The notes under the pieces are model-generated. The model was not told where the DNA came from. It saw only the letters and a program-made list of their open reading frames with translations, and made no database searches. A stretch of DNA of 64,000 bases from NCBI GenBank assembly GCA_008501735.1, contig QQUF01000044.1, positions 129,249 through 193,248 on the forward strand. The letters are read 5' to 3'. Position 1 is the stretch's first letter; each line of letters starts with the position of its first letter. Both the position numbers and the translations under genes were made by a program. Positions 1-8,147 of the stretch are shown in pieces. The DNA comes from Calditrichota bacterium (GTDB taxonomy: Bacteria; CLD3).

Positions 1-36
1 TTTCGATTGGAATGGTGCAAAGCGCAACAGTTTTTC

Positions 37-67
37 TCCCCTCCTTTTCAAGGAGTGGGAATTTTTT
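37..67 (+). terminator. possible intrinsic terminator at the left edge
   Basis: CTCCTT (41-46) pairs with AAGGAG (50-55) across a TTC loop, flanked by C-rich and G-rich bases and followed by a six-T run. This would end a plus-strand transcript coming from outside the window. The first bases read FDWNG in frame, as in T9SS sorting domains, but homology stops after these five residues. From 69 to 183 I see no gene and no convincing promoter. Confidence 0.35.
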
Positions 68-183
68 AGTTTTAGAAACCGAAGGTTTGTGAAAGCTAAA
101 AAATGGAGGTGATTAAAACAACGTCAAATTTTGTGGTAAACTTTAACTTTTTACAACTAAAAGCTTGAATCTAATAGCAAAAT

Positions 184-453
184 ATGCTATCATTTGATAT
201 ACAAACAAAACACCAAAAAACACTTGAACAAATTTTCAAAAATCCATTACCGGCTAATTTGGCTTGGTCAAGTATTGAAAATTTATTTTTAGCTCTTGGA
301 GCACAAAAAATTGAAGGTCGTGGCTCACGAGTACGTTTTGAATTGAGTGGAGTAATTGCAACTTTTCACAGACCTCATCCACAGAAAGAAGCAAAAAAGT
401 ATCAAGTTAAAGGTGCAAGAAAATTTTTAGAACAAACAGGAATAAAATTATGA
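184..453 (+). CDS. hicA: HicA-family toxin (type II toxin-antitoxin mRNA interferase)
   Basis: An 89-residue protein of the HicA/YcfA family, small dsRBD-like RNases that cleave mRNA when free of antitoxin. Visible features are the GRGSRVRF strand (residues 45-52), a FHRPHP segment (61-66) with the likely catalytic histidine, and a C-terminal VKGARKFLEQTGI helix typical of the family. In classical HicA a GSH motif holds the His; here that position is Arg, as in the GSRVRF/FHRPHP subgroup. The stop overlaps the next start as ATGA (450-453), so toxin and antitoxin are translationally coupled, toxin first. Family call is firm; activity is inferred. Confidence 0.9.
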   Translation: MLSFDIQTKHQKTLEQIFKNPLPANLAWSSIENLFLALGAQKIEGRGSRVRFELSGVIATFHRPHPQKEAKKYQVKGARKFLEQTGIKL

Positions 454-782
454 AAACAATGACACACAAAGGTTACTCAGCACAAATTGAGTACGATGAT
501 GATGATTCTTGTTTTATCGGACACATTGCAGGAATCAAAGACATTGTAGGTTTTCACGGAGAAAGCGTTTCGGAATTAAGAAATGCTTTTGAAGAAGCTG
601 TTGAGGACTACTTGGAAACTTGTGAAAAACTTAACCGAAATCCTCAAAAACCTTTCTCGGGAAAAATTTCACTTAGGGTCTCTCCTAAAATTCACGCCGA
701 AGTTGCAAAGATTGCAAAAATTAATGGAAAAAGTATTAATGGCTGGATTACTGAAAAGTTAGAAAAAGAAATTGCCATTTAA
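450..782 (+). CDS. hicB: HicB-family antitoxin
   Basis: A 110-residue partner of the upstream toxin. Residues 1-60 match the HicB partial RNase H-like fold (GYSAQIEYDDDDSCFIGHI, then an FHGESVSELRNAFEEAVEDYLE helix region). Residues about 74-108 (ISLRVSPKIHAEVAKIA.. then SINGWITEKL) form a ribbon-helix-helix DNA-binding domain. It should bind and block HicA and repress the operon. The start overlaps the hicA stop. No clear operator is seen upstream of hicA. The pair is complete with no frame damage. Confidence 0.92.
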   Translation: MKTMTHKGYSAQIEYDDDDSCFIGHIAGIKDIVGFHGESVSELRNAFEEAVEDYLETCEKLNRNPQKPFSGKISLRVSPKIHAEVAKIAKINGKSINGWITEKLEKEIAI

Positions 783-864
783 ATTATGGGATTTAAGGAA
801 ATTTAATTGGACAATAATTTCCTAAGCCGTCATTTCGTGCCCAAAAAGATAAAGTTTTACCAAA

Positions 865-1629
865 ATGCAAAACCTAATTCTAGATTCATTCCTCAAAACT
901 TACAAACAAAAATTTACTTCCAAAATTGAAACGGATTTTCCCAAACTAAAACTTGGAAATGAAAGATTAGACTTGGATTACCAAACACAAGTTTCGGCAG
1001 TTTTTTCCTCAAACATTGAGGGGAATTCGATTGATTTAAACTCTTACTTCAATCTCAAACTTGCCGAAGAAAAATTCAAACCTAAAAAAGATTTTCAGGA
1101 AATTGAGGATTTAGTTTCTGCTTACGGATTTGTCCAAAAGAATGAATTGAACGAAAAGAACTTTTTGGAATCTCATAAAATTCTCTCGAAAAACATTCTA
1201 ATCAAATCCAAACGTGGAAATTATCGAAATGAAAAAATGGGAGTTTTTAGTGAGCAAGGTTTGGTTTACTTAGCTTTAGAGCCTGAGTTTGTTCCTGAAA
1301 CAATGAAACGATTTTTTGAAGAAATCACTGAACTTTTGCATTCAAATCTCGGATTGGTTGAGACTTTTTACTACGCTTCTTTTATCCATTTAAAATTTGT
1401 TCACATTCACCCTTTTTCTGATGGTAACGGCAGAAGTGCAAGACTTCTAGAAAAATGGTTTCTTGCTTCTGTTCTTGATAAAAATTTATGGAAATTAGCT
1501 TCTGAAAAATTTTACAAAGAAAACCGTCAGCTTTACTACCAAAACATTGACTTAGGTGTAAACTATTACGAAGTTGACTACAAAAATTGCTTTCCGTTTT
1601 TAGAAATGTTGGTAAACTCAATTAGTTAA
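865..1629 (+). CDS. Fic-domain protein (probable AMPylase/adenylyltransferase)
   Basis: A 254-residue Fic protein. The core motif HPFSDGNGRSAR (residues 182-193) keeps every residue of HPFxxGNGRxxR, including catalytic His182, so it is predicted to transfer AMP or another nucleotide to protein hydroxyls. An N-terminal SSNIEG (48-53) fits the inhibitory motif [S/T]xxxE[G/N], placing it in the class II self-inhibited Fic proteins. The N-terminal half is a Fic_N-like helical domain. It lies 82 bp after hicAB on the same strand, so the left edge may be a small defence or stress-related cluster. The target is unknown. Confidence 0.9.
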   Translation: MQNLILDSFLKTYKQKFTSKIETDFPKLKLGNERLDLDYQTQVSAVFSSNIEGNSIDLNSYFNLKLAEEKFKPKKDFQEIEDLVSAYGFVQKNELNEKNFLESHKILSKNILIKSKRGNYRNEKMGVFSEQGLVYLALEPEFVPETMKRFFEEITELLHSNLGLVETFYYASFIHLKFVHIHPFSDGNGRSARLLEKWFLASVLDKNLWKLASEKFYKENRQLYYQNIDLGVNYYEVDYKNCFPFLEMLVNSIS

Positions 1630-1630
1630 A

Positions 1631-1650
1631 AGCTAAAATTAATTTTAGCT
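1631..1650. repeat. perfect 20-bp palindrome between fic and the gerW-like gene
   Basis: AGCTAAAATTAATTTTAGCT equals its own reverse complement. It starts one base after the fic stop and ends at the -33 element of the next promoter. It could be an operator or the stem of an AT-rich terminator; there is no T-run after it. Confidence 0.6.
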
Positions 1651-1679
1651 TGAATTAACCAACATTTTTTTTACATTTG
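1650..1679 (+). promoter_or_regulatory. Bacteroidota-type promoter for the gerW-like gene
   Basis: TTG (1650-1652), a 19-base spacer and TACATTTG (1672-1679) match the Bacteroidota -33/-7 consensus TTTG-N19-21-TAnnTTTG. Transcription would start near 1686, about 23 bases before the ATG at 1709. Confidence 0.55.
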
Positions 1680-1708
1680 ACGAAACTTTAAACTTAAGGA
1701 ATTTTAAA

Positions 1709-2134
1709 ATGCCGGTTGATGATTTAATTAAAACCGTAATGACTGAGCTCAAAGCAATTTGTAGAACTGAAACAGTTGTTGGACAACCTGTAAAAGCAGG
1801 TGAAACTGTCATTATTCCTGTTTCAAAAGTTAGTGTTGGTTTTGGTGCTGGTGGCGGAGATGGAAAAGAAGGCGAATCAGGAAATTCAGGTTCAGGAAGT
1901 GGAACTGGTGGAGGAGCTTCAATCGACCCAGTTGCATTCATAGTTGTAACTCCTGAAGGAAAAGCACAACTGCTGCCTCTGACACAAAAGGAAGTAACAA
2001 TCTCTAAAATCATTGACTTAATTCCAGACGTTCTGTCAAAATTCGGTTTTGAATGTGGAACAAAAAAAGAAACTAAAAGTGAAAATCTGGAAAGCTCTGA
2101 TGATGAAGACTCTGTTAAAGAAGAAACTGTGTAA
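1709..2134 (+). CDS. GerW/YtfJ-family protein
   Basis: A 141-residue protein of the Spore_YtfJ (GerW) family. Residues 1-35 hold the usual AICRTETVVGQPVKAGETVIIPVSKVSVGFG segment in outline, followed by a Gly-rich loop (47-70) and the strand DPVAFIVVTPEGKAQLLPL. In Bacillus a member is needed for germination, but homologues occur in many non-sporulating bacteria and archaea, where the role is unknown. No sporulation genes are nearby, so a spore function should not be assumed. The C-terminus is an acidic low-complexity tail. It has its own promoter and terminator and appears monocistronic. Confidence 0.8.
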   Translation: MPVDDLIKTVMTELKAICRTETVVGQPVKAGETVIIPVSKVSVGFGAGGGDGKEGESGNSGSGSGTGGGASIDPVAFIVVTPEGKAQLLPLTQKEVTISKIIDLIPDVLSKFGFECGTKKETKSENLESSDDEDSVKEETV

Positions 2135-2154
2135 ATAAAATTTTTTATTAATGC

Positions 2155-2193
2155 AAAACGCAGGCTTGATTTTTCAGGTCTGCGTTTTTTTTT
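2155..2193 (+). terminator. intrinsic terminator after the gerW-like gene
   Basis: AAAACGCAGGCTTGA pairs with TCAGGTCTGCGTTTT (with G-U pairs) around a short T loop, and a run of nine T follows. Strong Rho-independent terminator for the plus strand. Confidence 0.85.
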
Positions 2194-2273
2194 AGTCTGA
2201 GGGTCTGACTTTAAATTTCAGGCTTTCATTTCAAAATTGAAAATTAAATTTTAAAAATAAACTTGGTAAAAAA

Positions 2274-4748
2274 ATGAAAGAATACAATTTTAGCGAAGCC
2301 GAACCGCGTTGGCGAAAACATTGGGAAGACACAAAAGCACATCAAACAGATTTTTCAAACGATGAAAAGAAACTCTACGTTTTGGAAATGTTTTCTTACC
2401 CGTCAGGCGACAAACTTCACAACGGACATTGGTACAATTACGGTCCTTCTGACACTTGGGCAAGATTCAAAAAAATGCAAGGATTTAACATTTTTCAGCC
2501 AATGGGTTTTGACGCTTTCGGACTTCCAGCAGAAAATTTTGCGATAAAAACAGGAACTCACCCAAAAGATTCGACTGAAAAAAATACAAAAATTATGGTT
2601 GAGCAACTCAAACAAATCGGAGCAATGTACAACTGGGAAAAAACTCTCAACACTTCCAAACCCGAATACTACAAATGGAATCAATGGCTTTTCTTGAAAC
2701 TCTACGAAAAAGGTTTGGCTTACAAAGCAGAAGCTCCTGTGAATTGGTGTCCGAAAGACCAAACTGTTCTTGCAAATGAACAAGTAAAAGACGGTTGTTG
2801 CGACCGTTGCGGAACCGAAGTTATTCGTAAAAATTTGTCGCAATGGTTTTTCAAAATTACCGATTATGCTGACGAACTTTTGGAAAAATTGGAAACAATT
2901 AATTGGCCCGAAAAAACAAAGAAAATGCAAACTGAATGGATTGGAAAATCAATCGGTTCTGAAATCGAGTTTGAAATTAAAGGCACTGAAAAGACATTCA
3001 AAGTTTTTACAACAAGACCTGACACACTTTTCGGAGCAACTTACTGCACTTTGGCACCTGAACACAAACTCGTTGACGAAATCACAATTCCTGAAAATGT
3101 CGAAGCGGTTAAAAGTTACCGTGAACAAGTTGCCAAAATCTCTGAAATTGAGAGACTTTCTACTACTCGTGAAAAGACTGGTGTTTTTTCTGGCTCTTAC
3201 GCAATTAATCCGATTAACGGTGAAGAAATCCCGATTTGGATTTCCGATTACGTTTTGGTTACTTACGGAACAGGAGCTGTAATGGCTGTTCCTGCACACG
3301 ACGAAAGAGATTTCGAGTTCGCAAAAGTTTTTGACTTGCCAATTCGCAAAGTGATTTTGCAAAAAGGAACCAACAAAGACGATGAATTGTTTGAGGCATA
3401 CACAGATTCGGGAACTTTAGTAAATTCTTCAGAATTTGACGGTTTGGAAAACGTCGAAGCTAAAGCCAAAATTACCGAAAAACTTGCTTCAAATGACAAA
3501 GGTGAGGCAAAAATAAATTTTCGTTTGAGAGATTGGCTTGTTTCACGTCAGCGTTATTGGGGAACTCCAATTCCGATAATTTATTGTGAGGCTTGTGGAG
3601 TTGTTCCTGTTCCCGAGAAAGATTTGCCTGTAGAATTACCTTACGACGTGGAATTTGCACCTGACGGAGGTTCTCCTTTGGCAAAACACGAAGGTTTCAA
3701 AAATGCAACTTGTCCAACTTGTGGCAAAAATGCAACTCGTGAAGCTGATACTTTGGACACTTTTGTTTGTTCTTCTTGGTACCAATTCCGTTATCCAAGT
3801 TCAGAAAGAACTGACGTTCCTTTTGGTAAAGAAATTACAGAAAAATGGCTTCCTGTTGACCAATACGTTGGAGGAGCTGAACACGCAACAATGCACTTGC
3901 TTTACGCAAGATTTATTACAAAAGCGTTGCGAGATTTGGGTTACTTGAACTTCGATGAGCCGTTTTTGAGCCTTGTTCATCAAGGAACTATTTTGGGTGA
4001 AGACGGAAGAAAAATGTCAAAAAGTTTCGGAAATGTCAAAAGCCCAGAACCCTACATTAAGCAGTACGGAAGTGATGTTTTCAGAGTTTATTTAATGTTT
4101 AATTTTGGATTCATTGACGGCGGACCTTGGGACGACACACAAATTAAGTCAATCAATAAATTTGTAAGAAGACTTTACACAGCTGTTCAAACTGGAATTT
4201 GGGCTTTTGAAGGCGAAGACTCTTTTACAGAATCAAAAGAAGAAAAATCGGCAAGAGGAAATCTCATTTTCACTTTGCACAACTCAATCAAAGGTGTTTT
4301 GGAAGACACCGAAAGATTTCAGTTTAACACTTCGATTGCGAGAATTATGGAACTTGTGAATGAAACTTACAAGTACTTCAACTTGCCACAAGAGAACCAA
4401 AACCCTGAAACTATTCGTGAGGTTTTGACAAAACTTGTTTTGATTTTTGCACCTTTTGCCCCACACATCTCAGAAGAAATGTGGCAACAACTTGGAAATT
4501 CTGACTCAGTTTTTAAAGAAAGATTGCCAGAATTCAACCCTGAGAAGTTGAAAAAAGATGTTGTTGAACTCGTGTTACAAGTGAATGGCAAAATCAGAAA
4601 TAAAGTCGAAATGGAACGAAACACTTCAAAAGACCAAGTTGAAGAAATGGCACTCGCGGACGAAAAAATCAAGTCTTTTACAGAAGGCAAACAAATCGTC
4701 AAAGTAATTGTCGTTCCCAATAAACTTGTGAACATTGTTGTTAGATGA
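2274..4748 (+). CDS. leuS: leucyl-tRNA synthetase
   Basis: An 824-residue class Ia synthetase that charges tRNA-Leu. The HIGH box is HNGH (residues 49-52) and the KMSKS loop is at 580-584. Between them are an editing (CP1) domain with [12 protein letters not shown], and Cys pairs CPKD..CCDRC, CEAC and CPTC..C that form zinc-binding insertions. The C-terminus has the [10 protein letters not shown] segment found in LeuRS. Length is normal. The sequence after the HIGH box ([13 protein letters not shown]) differs from the usual HPLGYTATD form, so this is a divergent LeuRS type. No other synthetase or tRNA-Leu is nearby; it seems to be a single-gene unit. Confidence 0.95.
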   Translation: MKEYNFSEAEPRWRKHWEDTKAHQTDFSNDEKKLYVLEMFSYPSGDKLHNGHWYNYGPSDTWARFKKMQGFNIFQPMGFDAFGLPAENFAIKTGTHPKDSTEKNTKIMVEQLKQIGAMYNWEKTLNTSKPEYYKWNQWLFLKLYEKGLAYKAEAPVNWCPKDQTVLANEQVKDGCCDRCGTEVIRKNLSQWFFKITDYADELLEKLETINWPEKTKKMQTEWIGKSIGSEIEFEIKGTEKTFKVFTTRPDTLFGATYCTLAPEHKLVDEITIPENVEAVKSYREQVAKISEIERLSTTREKTGVFSGSYAINPINGEEIPIWISDYVLVTYGTGAVMAVPAHDERDFEFAKVFDLPIRKVILQKGTNKDDELFEAYTDSGTLVNSSEFDGLENVEAKAKITEKLASNDKGEAKINFRLRDWLVSRQRYWGTPIPIIYCEACGVVPVPEKDLPVELPYDVEFAPDGGSPLAKHEGFKNATCPTCGKNATREADTLDTFVCSSWYQFRYPSSERTDVPFGKEITEKWLPVDQYVGGAEHATMHLLYARFITKALRDLGYLNFDEPFLSLVHQGTILGEDGRKMSKSFGNVKSPEPYIKQYGSDVFRVYLMFNFGFIDGGPWDDTQIKSINKFVRRLYTAVQTGIWAFEGEDSFTESKEEKSARGNLIFTLHNSIKGVLEDTERFQFNTSIARIMELVNETYKYFNLPQENQNPETIREVLTKLVLIFAPFAPHISEEMWQQLGNSDSVFKERLPEFNPEKLKKDVVELVLQVNGKIRNKVEMERNTSKDQVEEMALADEKIKSFTEGKQIVKVIVVPNKLVNIVVR

Positions 4749-4768
4749 TAAAATTTTAAGATGTTTTG

Positions 4769-4799
4769 CCTATCAGATGGCTTTGAGCTATCTGATAGG
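4769..4799. terminator. hairpin between convergent leuS and dockerin gene
   Basis: CCTATCAGAT (4769-4778) pairs perfectly with ATCTGATAGG (4790-4799). It sits between convergent genes and can serve both as a terminator. A related hairpin (CTATCAGATGG..CCATCGGATAG) occurs at 59472-59500, so this is also a dispersed repeat. Confidence 0.6.
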
Positions 4800-4815
4800 T
4801 TTGCTTTTGCAGTCT

Positions 4816-5751
4816 TTAGTTTTCCACAGGAAATTTAGTAATTAAACCATTAGCATACTGCAAGATAAGACTTGCATCATTAACTTGTAACTTACCGTTA
4901 CCGTCAACATCACCTACTTTTAAGTCTAAATCTGATAATGTTGAATTATTAACTATTTTCTCTAAAACTAACTGAACATCTAACTCAGTGACAAAGCCAT
5001 CAAAATCAGTATCTCCAAATTTATAAACAGTATAGTTTAAAATTAATTTCGGTCTTAAATTTTCTGGTATCGAAAGATATGCACCTCTAAAAATTAAATT
5101 ATCAGAAAAAAAATCATTATCTGTTTCAAAACTGGAAAAGGCTAATCGATATTGACTCAAATTCTTATTTAAATCAATATCATATTGTAAGGAGTTTTTT
5201 ACATCAAATTCGGTATAAATTGCATTTATATCAACAGAATCCATAACAATTGCTGTTTCTGGAGTAATAGTTTGATTATTGCCTATTTCACCTGCATCCC
5301 AATCTGTTGTGTCTAAAACTGTGCCAAAATCAATATGATCTGCAACTAAAGGCAAGTTTGGATTGTTATTAAAAATGGGATAAATTCCTCCAACACCATT
5401 ACCCATACTTCCTAAATTTCCTAATCTTATTTTTGCAGAATTAATAAAGACTTGAGAGTCTTGCTGAGAAATTTGCGAAAAATTTTGTATACTAAAAGTT
5501 AAATAGCTTCTTAAAGCCATATTATCTGTAACTCCAATATCTCCTTTAATATCACCTATACGCAATGCTTCGGAATTTGTTCTTATTAAGAAAAAAAATG
5601 GGGGTTGATTAAAAGGGTAAATTCTTGAAATAAATCCAGTCAAGGGTGCAAAACACGAAAGAGTATCTTGAACTGTTTGTTGTGCTTGAATCAATGAATT
5701 AGCGAATAAAGGTAAAAGTAGAATAAGTGCTAATTTTAGATTTGTTTTCAA
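4816..5751 (-). CDS. secreted protein with C-terminal type I dockerin-like repeats
   Basis: A 311-residue secreted protein. I place the start at a TTG (5751-5749) because GAGGAG lies six bases before it and it begins a good signal peptide (KLALILLLPLFANSLIQA) cleaved before Gln. A longer frame up to 5838 would overlap the clc stop and delay the hydrophobic segment. The C-terminus has two Ca-binding loops, GDTDFDGFVTELD and GDVDGNGKLQVND, each followed by a helix: a type I dockerin or dockerin-like pair. The middle region resembles no family I know. No cohesin is present, so a cellulosome role is not implied. It lacks a T9SS sorting domain. Confidence 0.75.
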   Translation of the reverse strand: MKTNLKLALILLLPLFANSLIQAQQTVQDTLSCFAPLTGFISRIYPFNQPPFFFLIRTNSEALRIGDIKGDIGVTDNMALRSYLTFSIQNFSQISQQDSQVFINSAKIRLGNLGSMGNGVGGIYPIFNNNPNLPLVADHIDFGTVLDTTDWDAGEIGNNQTITPETAIVMDSVDINAIYTEFDVKNSLQYDIDLNKNLSQYRLAFSSFETDNDFFSDNLIFRGAYLSIPENLRPKLILNYTVYKFGDTDFDGFVTELDVQLVLEKIVNNSTLSDLDLKVGDVDGNGKLQVNDASLILQYANGLITKFPVEN

Positions 5752-5834
5752 TTTGGACTCCTCAGTTTTTTCAAACTTTAAAACTCTTAATCTAAATCTA
5801 ATCAAGAAAGAAAAAATTAGGCTACTTTTTTTAA

Positions 5835-7643
5835 TCAACTCTTATTCTGCAAAATCAATTCATTCCGATACTTGAAGAAAATCGTGGATTTTGAAAGCAT
5901 TCCGACAAATCGGTTTTCGTCTAGAACAGGTAAACTCCAAGCATCTGTGATTTCAAATTTTTTCATCACATTTTCCATTCTTTCGCCGATGTTTACAACC
6001 TCCAAATCTGTTTCCATAATTTCTTTGACTAAAATTTTATCGTAAAGTTCACTCTCAAACATATTTTGTTTAATTTGGTCTAAAAAGACAATCCCGAAGA
6101 ACTCGCGATTTTTCGGATTTATCACAGGAAAGAAATTTCGTTTTGAAACTTTGACGATTTCTACTAATTCTCCTAAAGTCATTTCAGGTGTCGCAAGTTT
6201 GTAATTTTTCTCAAGAATGTCTTTGATTTCAATTTTTGAAAGAACTCCAATATCTGTGCTTTTCCGAATCAAGTTGCCCTGCTCTGCCAAGTGTTTTGTG
6301 TAAAGTGATTCTGGTTCGTAGTGCTTGGAAACAACGTAAGAAATTGTTGAAACAATCATCAAAGGAAGAATTGCATCGTAACCTCCGGTGATTTCAAAAA
6401 TCAAAAAAATACTTGTGAGCGGTGAATGCAAAGCTCCTGCAATAATTCCTGTCATTGCTGCAAGTGAATAGTTTGTTTCATTCAGAGGAGTGAAAAACTT
6501 CTCATCTAAAACGTACTTTTGTGCTTGAGTAATGAGATTGATTCCGTGACTAAAGATGTAACCTATAAGACTTCCCAAAGCTAAAGAAGGTGCAAAAATT
6601 CCACCAGAACCTCCGCTTCCGAGAGTTACAGTTGTTGCTAAAATTTTGAGTAAGAAGATTGCTGAAATTATCAAAATAGGGTCGCCGAAAAATGCTGTAA
6701 CCGAATGCTCAAGGTCAGACTGTAAAACTGCACTAACGTTTTGTTGCAAAAGGCTTTGAATTGTATCGTAACCTTCTCCCAAAGTGCTTGGAAAAGTAAT
6801 TCCCAAAATTCCGAGAATCGCTCCACCAATTAGTGCTTTAACAAAAACACTAACATTGAGTTCGTGAAAGAAATTTTCAACTTTGTAAATAATTTTTGAA
6901 AATGAAACCGAGAAGATTCCACAAATCATTCCAAGAATCACAAAAAGGAAAAGTTCGAAAGGATTTATGATAAATGGTGTGTGGACAAATGCAACTTTGT
7001 CACCGAGAAAAATTCTACCAATTTCCGTTGCACAAACAGCCGAAATCACAATCGGAATGAAAGCCGTAGGAGCAAATTCGCCAAGCACAACCTCAAGAGC
7101 AAAAGTTACTCCTGCAATCGGAGCGTTAAAAATTCCTGCAATTCCTGCCGCAGTTCCACAACCGATGAGAATGCTTTTCCGTCTTTCATTGAGCTGTAAA
7201 TAACGTCCAATGTTCGAGCCAATCGCAGAACCTGTAACAACAATCGGACCTTCAAGCCCAACTGAACCACCAAAACCGACAGTCAAAGTTGAAGTGATTA
7301 CACGCGAAATCATAAGTTTAGCTTTGATGACTCCACTGTTTCGTGCAATCGCATAAATTACGTCAGGAATTCCGTGACCAGGAGTTTCACGAGAAATGTA
7401 TTTCATATAAAAAACTGTAAGAAGAATTCCGATAGTTGGAACAAAGAACTTTAGGTAATCAGGAATTGAGAGTCCGTTTAAAGCGTGGAAAGTAAAATGT
7501 GTTGCCTTATGCAAAATTACAGCTGCTAATCCGCCACAAACTCCAATTATTGAACCAACAATGATTAGAAAAGTTTGTTCATCGGTTTTCTTGATTAGTT
7601 TTGCAATGAAAAATCGGAGGAATTTTGGCGATGAAAAATTCAT
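5835..7643 (-). CDS. ClC-family chloride channel/transporter with two CBS domains
   Basis: A 602-residue membrane protein. The ClC selectivity-filter segments are present: GHGIPD (usually GSGIPE), GLEGP with the gating Glu, and GGIFAP. The pore segment AGIAGIFNAPIAGVTFALE is also typical. Residues about 450-600 form two CBS domains, which usually bind adenine nucleotides and regulate transport. It should move chloride or a similar anion across the inner membrane, probably with proton exchange since the gating Glu is kept. It follows pyrC and the zinc-knuckle gene on the same strand with short gaps, but the functions do not suggest a pathway. Confidence 0.93.
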   Translation of the reverse strand: MNFSSPKFLRFFIAKLIKKTDEQTFLIIVGSIIGVCGGLAAVILHKATHFTFHALNGLSIPDYLKFFVPTIGILLTVFYMKYISRETPGHGIPDVIYAIARNSGVIKAKLMISRVITSTLTVGFGGSVGLEGPIVVTGSAIGSNIGRYLQLNERRKSILIGCGTAAGIAGIFNAPIAGVTFALEVVLGEFAPTAFIPIVISAVCATEIGRIFLGDKVAFVHTPFIINPFELFLFVILGMICGIFSVSFSKIIYKVENFFHELNVSVFVKALIGGAILGILGITFPSTLGEGYDTIQSLLQQNVSAVLQSDLEHSVTAFFGDPILIISAIFLLKILATTVTLGSGGSGGIFAPSLALGSLIGYIFSHGINLITQAQKYVLDEKFFTPLNETNYSLAAMTGIIAGALHSPLTSIFLIFEITGGYDAILPLMIVSTISYVVSKHYEPESLYTKHLAEQGNLIRKSTDIGVLSKIEIKDILEKNYKLATPEMTLGELVEIVKVSKRNFFPVINPKNREFFGIVFLDQIKQNMFESELYDKILVKEIMETDLEVVNIGERMENVMKKFEITDAWSLPVLDENRFVGMLSKSTIFFKYRNELILQNKS

Positions 7644-7715
7644 CTTTCGAGCAATCTCAAGTTTATGAAAAAAGAAAAAGCCTGCAAATTTTCAAAATTT
7701 ACAAGCTCTTCAAAA

Positions 7716-8132
7716 TTATAGAAGGTCTTCTGTAATCCACATTGGTTCGTTGTTTACATCATCGCTTCGAGATTTTTTCTTTTTCTTGCTTCTCAAACAT
7801 TCTTTACAAAACGGGTTGTAACCATCAGGCGAAGTTGGAGTTTTAAAAAAGTCTGTTAAATCTTTTTTCTTTTCGCAACTTTCACAGACTTTATTTGTTG
7901 CTTTTTTCGCAACTTTCTTAGCAACTTTTTTCTTACGAGTAGAAGATTTTGGTGGTTCAATTCCTTGACTTAATGCTTCTTTTTTGGCTTTACGTTTTTC
8001 GTAACTTTCCTTTAAGAAGAGTTTTGTACAAGGAACACAGTAAGTGCTAATTCCATCTTTCAGACGAGAATTAACATAAAAATCCTCGTAATTTTTTTCG
8101 ACTTCGCAACGCGGGCAAACTTTACTTGCCAT
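7716..8132 (-). CDS. protein with two CxxC..CxxC zinc knuckles joined by a Lys/Ala-rich linker
   Basis: A 138-residue protein of unknown function. Two similar units are visible: CPRCEVEKNYEDFY..DGISTYCVPC (residues 6-35) and CESCEKKKDLTDFF..DGYNPFCKEC (83-112), each a four-Cys zinc-binding knuckle of the kind seen near HNH and phage proteins. The linker (about 68-78) is KKVAKKVAKKA, like a histone H1 tail, and another basic stretch follows the second unit. This suggests nucleic-acid binding. It starts 15 bp after the pyrC stop and is probably co-transcribed with it. Not recognised as a named family. Confidence 0.7.
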   Translation of the reverse strand: MASKVCPRCEVEKNYEDFYVNSRLKDGISTYCVPCTKLFLKESYEKRKAKKEALSQGIEPPKSSTRKKKVAKKVAKKATNKVCESCEKKKDLTDFFKTPTSPDGYNPFCKECLRSKKKKKSRSDDVNNEPMWITEDLL

Positions 8133-8147
8133 TTTTATTCTCCATTG

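Noticed and set aside
792-826. Hairpin GGAAATT..AATTTCC between hicB and fic as a terminator
   Set aside because: The stem is short and AT-rich and no T-run follows.
1645-2013. 122-codon antisense frame over the gerW-like gene
   Set aside because: Its Pro/Ser-rich product is the complement of the Gly-rich loop.
2403-2930. 175-codon open frame antisense to leuS, and similar long antisense frames in other genes
   Set aside because: They lie inside well-supported genes, have no family features and follow from the skewed codon use.
4816-5751. Dockerin protein as evidence of a cellulosome
   Set aside because: No cohesin, scaffoldin or glycoside hydrolase is in the window; isolated dockerin-like repeats are common in this lineage.
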